Shown here: piece by piece, positions 9,137 to 17,969 of the stretch
Position numbering within the stretch: position 1 is the stretch's first letter
Layout: each line of letters opens with the position of its first letter
Assembly: GCA_023055355.1 (NCBI GenBank)
Contig: JALJCS010000051.1
Location: forward strand, 62,001-126,000
Direction of reading: 5' to 3'
Length of the DNA: 64,000 bases
Origin: Agelaius tricolor
Lineage: Eukaryota; Chordata; Aves; Passeriformes; Icteridae
The notes under the pieces: model-generated
Seen by the model: the letters and a program-made list of their open reading frames with translations, nothing else
Told to the model about the DNA's origin: nothing
Database searches by the model: none
Program-made: the position numbers and the translations under genes

Positions 9137-10386
9137 GTGGCGGTTTGACAGGAAATGTGTTTTTTGGGATGCTGTGTTTCGGGCCGATGGATATTCAGAT
9201 TTTAATATTGGCATTTCATCTGGCCATTGGGGCATTGGTTCCGCCTCTGAGAACACGGGGTTAAAAGCAGAGCTCTCCCTTGGGAGGGTCCTTTTTGGGA
9301 AAGAGTTCGGGGAAAAGCCATGAGGCCGGGAGAGGTGGGCCTGAGCCCGGGGGTGGAAGGGTGGAAGAGAGAAAGAGAGAAAAAGAGAGAGACGGTGCCT
9401 GGGACTGTAACCTTGAGACTGGATAAACATGGGCCTGTGCCGGCAGCACGGCTGGGAAGGGGAAAAGGGGGGCGGGGTGCAGCCAGGCGCTTGTAGGAGC
9501 TTTTAACCCCTTTTTGGAGAATGAGAACTTTACAGATCATTGACCTCTCCTGGAAGATAGAGTGGAAGATGAGGAAGGAAATGTGCAAGTGTGAGAGAGG
9601 TCTGGGTGAGTGAGAGATAGTGGAAGAATAGAGAAGAATCCCAGTGGGAAGAGATGATGGAGTGGCTTTTGCTGGACTCTTTTTGTACAGCCATGGACAG
9701 AACCATGTTCCTTGTGACACAGAGACTGCATTCTAGGGGGAGGCAATGGCCACAGAACCAAGAGGGTTCAGTGTTGGTGCCCCTCGGCCCCAGGGGGTGA
9801 AAAAATATGGGGGGGACAGGTGTCCCAAAAGAGAGATTGTGGGGACAGGTGTCCCAAAGGAGAGACTGTGCCTTTTTTGGATCGGGACAGAGCATCCTTA
9901 AAAAAGACAACCCTAGAAGCAGCTCTGGTCCGTGTTCAGTGGTGAGAGCACTGGACATGAAAGGAAGAGGTCACGACGGCAGATGTACTCCGGGCGGTGC
10001 CACGAGTGACACAGGAACACACGAGGCTTCGACTGTGTTTCCAGGGGAAGCCCATGGCACAAGAAGGACTCCTCTTCTCTTGATGGACTGAGGATTGATT
10101 GTCTAAAAGGTGCTGCTGGACCGAGAGTTGGTGATTTGAGGATCAAATGTATTGTGTTGGAAATTTGGTGGGGGGAGGAGGAAATGCATTTGTGAGGTTT
10201 TCATTTTCCCTCTGTGTGTGTGTTTCATTTTATCTGTAGTTGTAGAGTAGTTAATAAAGTTCTGGTTCTTTTTTTTCCCTAAGTAGGAGCCTGCTTTGCT
10301 TATTCCTGGTCACATCTCACAGCAGAAACCAGGGAGAAGGTATCTTCATGGGGGCACTGGCATTGTGCCAGTGTTAAACCATGACA
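9137..10386 (+). mobile_element. LTR-like retroelement ending exactly at the HYDIN array edge
   Basis: Begins TGTGGCGGTTTGACA and ends ...TGGTTTAACACTGGCA-type sequence in inverted form (TTAAACCATGACA), giving imperfect terminal inverted repeats with TG...CA ends. It holds a GA-rich tract (9366-9393) and AATAAA at about 10252. The five bases on each side (actat / ccgag) do not match, so no target-site duplication is seen. No retroviral reading frame is present. The homology shared with 49763 onward starts at its last two bases. Confidence 0.55.
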
Positions 10387-10597
10387 CCGAGTCTCCTTTC
10401 CTGGGATCCGAGGGCATGGGGACTTTACTGCCCGGCCATAGCTTGGGGGATTGTCTGAATTCTGGGGGGGGATACAAGCTCCCCAATATCTCCTGGGATG
10501 ATAGGCTGGGTCAGGAAAAGCTGTGAATCCTTGCAGCTGACCCAGAGCACCCAGGTCAGCTTGCAGTCACTCATGGTTTCTCCTCTTTGTGCTAAAG

Positions 10598-10679
10598 AAC
10601 TGCAGCGAGAGAAAGCTCTGCAGAGGAAAGCAGAAGTGGATAAAATAGCACTGGAAAGGAAGCTCATAGGGAGGAAAAG
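10598..10679 (+). CDS. HYDIN-like: HYDIN-like copy 1, penultimate exon
   Basis: The acceptor 'ttgtgctaaag' precedes AA-CTG-CAG; the exon ends AG before GTGAGT. It encodes the coiled-coil start ELQREKALQRKAEVDKIALE followed by RKLIGRKR. It differs from copy 2 by one missense change (GGG here, CGG in copy 2; Gly/Arg). Confidence 0.8.
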
Positions 10680-11935
10680 GTGAGTAAGGCTTCCATGGGT
10701 TACTGCTGTTCCATGGGTTATTGTCCCTGGAGGGCTTCCCTGCTCCAAGGACTCTGAGCTCAGAGGTGCTGGATAGCAAAGGCCAGAAGCAGCACAGGGA
10801 TGGCCATTCTGAGCTCCCTGGCTCCCAAGAGAGGAAGGACCTTCTTCTGTTGAGACAGAAGATCTTCTTCTCTATTGGAGTGCTGAGCCCTCCTGGCTTA
10901 GCTGCTGCCTGCAGGGAGCTGGGCTCTGGGCTTGCCTTGGCACTGCCTCTAGAGGTGTCTTTAGGTCCATGGGGTTGAGTTGCACCTTCTTGATCATCTC
11001 CCTTCACCAAAACAGTGGGATTGTGGTATGGGCAGGTGTGGGGCACAGAGCAAAGCTTGGTTTGGGTCCTGCTCCTGCCACAGCATTGCAAGTCCTTGCA
11101 ATGCTGATCTGCCAGGCTTCTCCTTCTGGTGGGACACCACCCACAGAAGCTCACGTCCTTTAGGCTCCCCTTCAGCTGCAGCAGTAGGCCAGCCCAGGAG
11201 AAGCTCAGCTCCAGCAAGGCAGCCCAGCTCAGGACACACAGGCAAAGTGTGGAGCTGAGAGTGGAGGCTGGTTAAAGCAAGTCTGTGTATCAGCACTTCC
11301 TTCAGCCCAGGCTGAAGTTGGTTTCATGGGGAGGAGACAGATGAGGCTGTTTCAGATGGCTTTCATGGCAGAGAGCACCGGTTTGCTTGCTCACAGCTGG
11401 GTTCCTGCAGGAAATCTGGCTGACAAGAGCCTGTCTTGCAGGAGAGGAGTTCCTGCAGCCTTTGCTTTCTGACTGATAGGATTATTCTCATTAAGGAGCA
11501 GGCTGTGCCCTGAGGGGTGCTGAATGAGCTGAGTGAGAATTGTAGGAGAGATAAGCAGATGTCAGCAATCTGTGATCTGCTTTAAACTGGGAAATCAAGA
11601 GACAAAGAGCATTTTCAGGCACCAGCACAGAGAGCTGCTGGATCAGCCTTTGGCAGTGGGCTGGAGGGGTCTGGCTGTGCCTTCAGAGGGAGCTTGCACA
11701 GCCAAGACCTTATGATGGCAAGGTTCAGGTTTGGCTGGTCCTGGAGGTCCCCTTGCACCAATGGCATCACTTGGGATGTTCCCAACCTCTGTGGGTTGAG
11801 AAAAATTCACGGAAATGGTCTCGTGGTTCTGCCTGGCCTCAGGGTCAAGGAATGAAGTGCAGGGCCGGCCAGGACTGCTGAGCCCAAGTTTCTGGTGGGG
11901 ACTCTCAGCGATTTTTTCTGTTTTGTTTGCTGAAG

Positions 11936-12710
11936 GGAGCTGAAGCAGCTGGCTCAAAAGCGTGAGGAGGAGGCAAAAGCCTTAGAGGAGGAAGAGAGGC
12001 GGAAGGAGGAAGAAAGGCGGAAGGAGGAAGAGAAGCGGAAGAAGGACAAGAAGGGTGTCTCTGTGGGGAAGCAACCTCCAAAACCAGAGAAGGGGAAAAC
12101 CAAACCCCCAGAGAAGAAGGAAACCAAGGCTCCAGAGGGGAAGGAAACCAAGGCTCCAGAGAGGAAGGAAACCATGATCCCAGAGAAGAAAAACAAACCT
12201 CCAGAAAAGAAGGAAACCAAACCCCCAGAGAAGAAGGAGACGAAAATCCTAAAGAAGGCAACCGAACCCCCAGAGAAGAAAAACAAACCTCCAGAAAAGG
12301 AAACTAAATCCCCAGAGAGAAAGGCAACCAAAATCCCAGAGAAGGAAACCAAAGCTCCAAAGAAGGGGGAAGCAAAAGCCCCAGAGAAGGGGGAACCCAA
12401 AACCTCAAAGAAGGATGAAACCAAAGCCCCAGAGAAGGGGGGAACCAAAGCCCCAAAGAAGGGAGAAACTGAAATCCCAGAGGACGCAGCTGAGATGGAG
12501 AACTTGATCCAGAGGTTTCAGATCTATGAGTCATTGCAGCAGAATTTCTCCTACTGGAACAGAGTTCAGGGTACTGTGCAGATACCTGTGATCCAGAAGG
12601 GAAACAAGTTCCAGCATGCAGCTGGAAACCAAGGTCAGAAGACCAATAAGCCTCAGGAGAAGGTGAAGAAGAAACCTGAACAAAAATGTAGAGACCAAAG
12701 CAATCTTTAG
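11936..12710 (+). CDS. HYDIN-like: HYDIN-like copy 1, terminal exon with K/P/E/T repeats
   Basis: Encodes a charged coiled coil (KQLAQKREEEAKALEEEERR), about 130 residues of 7-8-residue repeats of the PEKKETK type, then the conserved HYDIN-like motif QIYESLQQNFSYWNRVQG and a basic tail ending at TAG 12708-12710. Compared with copy 2 it has one extra 24-bp repeat unit early and one fewer late, so the exon length is unchanged. Confidence 0.8.
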
Positions 12711-12766
12711 TCATCTCAGCTGGAGATGCAAAGCAAAGTTACAGAGGGGACAGTCAGATGATGATG

Positions 12767-13223
12767 TTCCACAATGACTGGGTATCATCTGTGCTGATGG
12801 GGAGGTTACCCCTTCTTGGGACTCAGTTTTTTCAGGCAGGGAAAGATTATTCTTTATTCACTCAACTCAGTTTCTACAGTTTCAGACCTCGTGTGCAACT
12901 TTAATTAGTTAATAGATTTCTTTCTAATTACGCTATTGGTTAATAAAATATATTTTACTTGTGCATCAAATCTCTCTATTGTATTGTTTACTTGTTCTCT
13001 GCACTGATTCTCATGGGACAAATCCCTTGTTGTTGCAGGTACATTTGTTTTTCACCCTCAGAACAGATTGTTAACGAACTCTCATTCTCAAAATAGCTTC
13101 ACATGGGAACTTGTAACTGCTTCTCTGCACTTAGAAGAGATGACAGGCCAGCTGTTAATATTGCAGAACAAGGCCTGATTTCATAAGGCCTTTCTTTTAT
13201 CATTATTCTACCTGTCTATGACA
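12767..13223 (-). mobile_element. ERV LTR (minus strand) just past the copy 1 stop codon
   Basis: On the minus strand a polypurine tract (AAAAGGGGGAGA, 13236-13224) is followed at once by an LTR starting TGTCATAGACAGG, with AATAAA at about 12860. The distal end (about 12767) is inferred from a ...GGAACA terminus. The gene-strand AATAAA at 12942 lies inside this LTR. It is present at the equivalent place after copy 2, so it predates the duplication. Confidence 0.7.
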
Positions 13224-13760
13224 TCTCCCCCTTTTCATTCATTTAAAAAAGGCTCCTATGTTCTGATGTTGAAACAGCTCACTCTTGTGAGGGTATTATC
13301 TCATGAAGGTTTTCACTGGTTATTATCTGTTAGACAACTGAAAGGTGAATAAGCCATAAATGAAATAACAGCATGATGGAGGGATTAAAGTTGTAAAAAG
13401 CATATTAGAATTCTAAGTAAATCAGTTATGAGAAAAACTCATGGGAACTGCAAATTCCATGGAAACAGAAATTCAGTACGATTTTTTAAAGTGCAGGGTT
13501 ACTGAAAAATAAATATAATAACGTGCAATTTAGCATATTGCTGAACAACCCAACAGCTTTTTGTGACTGTATCTGGCATCATTTTATATGGCAAATTTGT
13601 TAGCATTCTTGTTAAAAATATCAGACCATGTTAAAATTTGATAGGTAATAAGGCGTTGCATTTACCGCTTTTCAATCTCTCCAGTAACTGTAAAACTATA
13701 TAAAACAATCAGAATTTAGTCAGAAAACGAAATAAACTTAAAAAAACCCTATAGCAACAC
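13224..13760 (-). mobile_element. Probable ERV internal 3' remnant, minus strand
   Basis: AT-rich sequence upstream (in ERV orientation) of the polypurine tract. No long open frame remains. I infer that it is degraded internal retroviral DNA from its position next to the tract and LTR; its outer limit is a guess. Confidence 0.4.
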
Positions 13761-13764
13761 GTTT

Positions 13765-15200
13765 TCAAGGCGCACAAACACAGTAGGTAAGGCTCCTGCC
13801 TCCTATCAGACAGAAGTAATCAAGCAGCTCTGCGCCAGAGCAGGGGCCTGTGCCGCCCACAGGGCAGAGGGAAAGCCCTACAATAAAGGGAAACTATGGG
13901 GAGAAGAGAGGACATTTAAAGTGCAATGACATAACTACACATCAATAAAGCTTCTCTTAATATTCACACAATAGTCATCCCTTCATTGCGCGGGCCAATC
14001 CTCTCATTATCCATGGATCCCAGCAGGGCCCTGCGGCCGTGAATGCGGCCCGCTCTGGGCTCGCCTGGCTCGGCCGCCACAGCGCCCCCGGGGCCGCTGC
14101 ACCTCTGCTCCCCCAAAACACCCGCGGGGAAAAGAGCAGGGCAAAGGCAGCAACACAAAACAAACTCTAAAACCCGCGCACAAAAAGATAAACACAGAAA
14201 AGGCACAAGCTGCATTTTATTTCATCTTCTGCCAACACAGTCACTGACTGAGAGTTGCATTTCCACGGCAAAGATCTGCCTTTTGAGAAACTTCAAACAC
14301 AGAAATATCTTTTTTACTAGATGTGTACAAGGCCAGGCCTCATTGGAGGCACAGCTTTTCTCACAACTCTGCATCATCTTTAACTGAAAAAGAATTAAGC
14401 AGTATGGTCATGAGTCTGGCATCTCAGCCAGAAAGGCCAGGTATTAGAGGGAAGAAGTCAGCCTATAAAATCTTATTAGTTTTCCTCTTCCATTGGTCTG
14501 TCAATAATGTTAATCAGAATGTATCTCTACATGTTAACATGAAGGTGTTTGTATTTACATAAGCAGTAATATATCTATAAAGACTTTTGAATTCTCTTCA
14601 AGGACAAGACAATTTGAACCAATAATCCTTTCCTAATAGACAGGTCCAGTTTAACTTTTCACTGAAGATGTTAAACCCAAGGGTAGTTCATGTAATGCTG
14701 TCCTTACATGTCGCTATCTTCAGGCACAACAGCCCATCTTTATTCTTCACAGCTCACATTTAGATGGTTTTCTAAAGGCATTGTCTTTCATTTTAATTGG
14801 TTAGTAATTTACTGCAATTCGCTTCATTGGTTGGTAGTTGCTAAAGTACATGTTAGTCAAAACCTTTCCTCCCTAACGAGGTTTACATTCTTGTCTCCTG
14901 GATAGAAGCTGTGGGAAGAAGTCTTTCTTCTTCTTTCTTCTCCTTTCTCACAGGAACTTGTCAGGCTAGCTGTTAGCTGTACTTAGCTGAAGCAGCAGGC
15001 CTGAGCCATAATTTTACAAGGGTAACAAAGCTCTTCTTTTATACGGCTTTACAATATTGTATGTAACAATGTTGTATGCAACATTGACATATGATTATTT
15101 CAATCTTAAAGAATAATCTTAAATTTCTTTCACGTGAATTTTGACCTTTGTAATATTTGTGTATGATATATTTGGAGATAAAATCTGTTTTGAATCATCC
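13765..15200. other. Intergenic spacer between array copies 1 and 2
   Basis: Contains a GC- and CpG-rich patch (about 13995-14140) inside otherwise AT-rich DNA. A minus-strand frame of 83 codons runs through the patch but has no recognisable domain. I see nothing else I can name. The whole stretch is repeated near-identically at about 53150-54590. Confidence 0.4.
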
Positions 15201-15202
15201 CT

Positions 15203-15610
15203 TCATAGAATCACAGACTCATGAAATCATCAAGGTTGGGAAAGCTCCCTGAGACCACGGAGTCCCAGCTGTGCCCGATGCCCACCTTGTCCCCAGCCCA
15301 GAGCCCTGAGTGCCACCTCCAGCCCTTCCTGGGACACCTGCAGGGATGGGCACTGCCAAGCTCCCTGGGCAGCCCCTGCCAAGGCCTGAGCAGCCTTTCC
15401 ATGGGGAAATTCCTGCTGGTGCCCAGCCTGAGCGCAGCCTGAGGCCGTTCCCTCTGCTCCTGTCCCTGTCCCTGGGAGCACAGCCCGACCCCCCGGCTGT
15501 CCCCTCCTGGCAGGGAGTTGTGCAGAGCCACAAGGGCCCCCCTGAGCCTCCTTTGCTCCAGGCTCAGCCCCTGCCCAGCTCCCTCAGCCCCTGCTGGGGC
15601 TCCAGCCAGG
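15203..15610 (-). mobile_element. CR1-type LINE 3' fragment
   Basis: Starts 'tagaatcacagactcatgaa', the reverse complement of the characteristic CR1 3' end, and continues through typical CR1 3' sequence ('gggatgggcactgccaagct' block). It lies directly upstream of the promoter of array copy 2 and has no intact frame. Confidence 0.7.
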
Positions 15611-15739
15611 ATAGCATCCTAGTGCTATACAAAGAGCAGTGCCGTAGGTGCCTTTATCACCACATTTTAATCTTTCATAAATACAGAAAGACTCGTCAGA
15701 AAGCACTAAAGCCAAGTCAGCAGCAAAAGTGCCAATGTC

Positions 15740-15910
15740 CTCTGCAAAGCAGCGCGGCCCGGCCCGGGCCGGCCCCAGGCTCGGTGCCGCGGTTGCCCGG
15801 TAACCGCGCCCGGGCCCTCAGCGTCTGTGACGGCGCCGTGGCCTCAGCGCCCGCAGCCGGCGCTGCTGCTCATTCGCACTCGGCATTAGCCAAGCGAATG
15901 GTTCGCAGAG
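15740..15910 (+). promoter_or_regulatory. HYDIN-like: HYDIN-like copy 2 promoter with RFX X-box
   Basis: GC-rich core containing GTTGCC-C-GGTAAC at 15792-15804: two X-box half sites with a 1-bp spacer, which fits the RFX consensus (GTNRCC, 0-3 nt, RGYAAC). RFX factors with FOXJ1 drive motile-cilium genes, which fits a HYDIN paralogue. No TATA box is seen. The start of transcription is not defined. Confidence 0.7.
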
Positions 15911-16162
15911 ATTGGTCTCTACGAGTCCTGTGATTTCGCGGAGAATTGGTCTCTGTGAGCAACTCGGAAACTCGCACAACATTGGTCTTTGTGAGGGACT
16001 CCTAAATTCACAGAACATTGGTTTCTGTGAGGGAGTCCTGAACTTACAAAGCATTGGTCTTTGTGAGGGACTCCTAAATTCACAGAACATTGGTTTCTGT
16101 GAGGGAGTCCTGAACTGGCAAAGCATTGGTTATTGTGAGGGAGTCCTGAATTTCGTTTGAAG
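15908..16162 (+). repeat. HYDIN-like: 36-bp tandem repeat with seven ATTGG boxes, in the 5' untranslated exon
   Basis: ATTGG (inverted CCAAT) occurs at 15911, 15945, 15981, 16017, 16053, 16089 and 16125. The spacing is 34 bp, then exactly 36 bp. The repeat ends at GAAG before a donor GTAAAT (16163), so at least part of it is probably the untranslated first exon spliced to 17830. The frame through it encodes a 12-residue repeat (QNIGFCEGVLNL type) ending in TGA. The repeat could act as an NF-Y platform, an upstream ORF, or neither. Confidence 0.75.
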
Positions 16163-17504
16163 GTAAATATTGACTCAAGTTGTACTTTCTGGTTTTGTCA
16201 CATCTCTGCTCTGAAAGAGAATGCCAGAGGGAAATACAGGATGGGATAATGCCAGTCTTCAGTTTGGTGGCATGTACAGCTGAGGGGATGAACCATATAT
16301 GGTCTGCTGATGGTGCTTTTTGTCTCACCGAAGAAATGCAACATTTCCTAAATATACTAGTCTATCCATTTTTTCCTATAGTATTTATTTAAACTACTTA
16401 TAGGTGAATGAGTTCTGTTCAAGTTTCAGAGGGTTGTTATGATCTAGTTATTAAAATTATTAAGGAGATGCCCCTGGATTAAGGTGCAAAACATGACCAT
16501 GTGCCAAAGTCAATAGTTTGGATTTTATGGAACAGTAAATGTGAGGAAGAGAGAGGGATAAAGAAATAGCAAAAGGAGGGGGGGAGGGAGGGAGCTGGGA
16601 AGGGGGGAAGAAAGAGAGTGACAGAGAGAGATTTAGTAGAAAATATCACCATTCCATGGATCCCATCCCATTCAATCCTCTTCTGGTCTTCTCTGTGGTG
16701 AGGCCTCACAAAATGGAAGACTCCAAAGGATTAATGCAGATTTGGGCAAGGTGGCACTGCCCAGGTAGCTCCCTGGGGTGGGGCAAGTTTGGCTCTGTCT
16801 CTTGCTACTCTCAAATAATAGAAAATCTTTAGCACTAGGATATCCTTTGAGTCTGCCCTGAATTGGGTTGTGGCTTTTCAGATCTGTTGTGTTACTTTGC
16901 ATGCCCTGCAGTCGTCTGGTGCAAGGCCTCAGGAATGGCTCTGGGGGCACTTTGGAGGTCTTTGATGGGTTATGACACCCCCTCAGCTGCCCCTCATGGG
17001 AAGGTCCCCTGGATGTGGCCTTCTGGGGCTGGGGGCTTCTAGAGCTGAGCCAGTTTGCCTGAGGGAGGATGGGTGTCCACTGCCCCTTAGCAGAGGTTGT
17101 GCCACACGCCCAGAATTTCCTCCTCCCCCCTCTGTTGATGGGAGGTTTGAGTGCAAACCTGGCCTCAGCAGACGAGTCTGTGGCTATGACTTCCCCAGCC
17201 TGAAGGCAGACAGAGCTGGTTTTCAGCACAGCTGCTGGGTCTGGCTTTAGTGGGGATGTATTTTTCTCCCTCAGCCTTGTTCACTTCTCCCCAGACCTGA
17301 GCTAATGGGATGCTAGTGTCAGCTTTATCTTGTCTCAAGTTCCCTTAGGCAGCTTAACTCACAGTGCCAAGTTCCAGTCAGGAGGCATTTTCAGGGAAGG
17401 GTGGGCTTGGGGGTCTCAGCTTCTCTATACAGTTTTGTCACAATGGGCAAAAAGTCCTTTATAGCAATATTTAAGCCATTAACCATAACACTCCAGTCTC
17501 TCTC

Positions 17505-17570
17505 AAGTCCTGTGAGGAGCAGCTGAGAGAGCAGGGGTCATTTAGCCTAAAGAAGAGGAGGTCCACTCAA
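17505..17570 (+). mobile_element. Small CR1-like fragment in intron 1
   Basis: 'gaggagcagctgagagagca' and 'agaagaggaggtccactcaa' resemble a conserved CR1 internal stretch. Short and diverged. The equivalent lies at about 57744-57809 in copy 3. Confidence 0.5.
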
Positions 17571-17829
17571 GCTGTTTTTAAATAATATTTAAGCTACAGC
17601 TTTGATTGTTCTAAGCATTTTTAATGTTGAGCATTTTAGCTCCAGGTTTCAGTATGATCCATCTTTGAATTGCACAAGGTCACCATGTAGTTCAAATAAA
17701 GTCCAACTAGAGGCCTAACAATACTAGCTGCTTATGCCAAACAAGCACATAGCTACTTTCAACTCATAGAAAATCTTTAGCACCAGTATATCCCTTGAGT
17801 CTGCCATGAACTGGGTTCTGGATTTTCAG

Positions 17830-17969
17830 AGTTCCATTGTTGTTCCTTCCAGTTCTGTTGAGGGACTGTCACTCATCTGTGACATCATCACTTCACAATG
17901 GCATCTGGCTTCCCAGGAAGGACCCCAACACCTCGACTTTTGCTTAGGGAAGGACTTAAGCCTAATACT
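17830..17969 (+). CDS. HYDIN-like: HYDIN-like copy 2, coding exon 1 (start codon)
   Basis: The acceptor 'ggattttcag' precedes 68 nt of leader; ATG 17898 then opens MASGFPGRTPTPRLLLREG... (24 codons) before the donor GTGAGTAG, phase 0. An in-frame TGA at 17880-17882 excludes an upstream start in this exon. Copy 3 differs only by two silent changes. Confidence 0.82.

Larger units (their letters stand above)
10385..12710 (+). pseudogene. HYDIN-like: HYDIN-like copy 1: 3' remnant with last two exons
   Basis: The plus-strand sequence from 10385 is nearly identical to 49763 onward; I count about eight differences in the first 1.6 kb. It keeps only the last two coding exons (10598-10679 and 11936-12710). 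Everything 5' of the intron is replaced by the LTR at 9137-10386 and then by RABGGTA on the other strand, so this copy has no promoter and no start of its own. Both exons remain open with intact splice sites. It is a broken array-edge copy rather than a working gene, unless an unseen upstream exon exists. Confidence 0.75.

Noticed and set aside
13964..14215. 83-codon minus-strand frame in a GC-rich patch of the spacer
   Set aside because: No domain, no splice sites that fit, and GC-rich DNA keeps frames open by chance.
15908..16162. Regular 36-bp repeats resembling a CRISPR array
   Set aside because: There are no unique spacers; the whole period repeats, and the context is a vertebrate promoter and exon.
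16672..17229. 185-codon minus-strand frame in intron 1, also present in copy 3
   Set aside because: No recognisable domain or splice context. The duplication is too recent for its persistence to mean selection.
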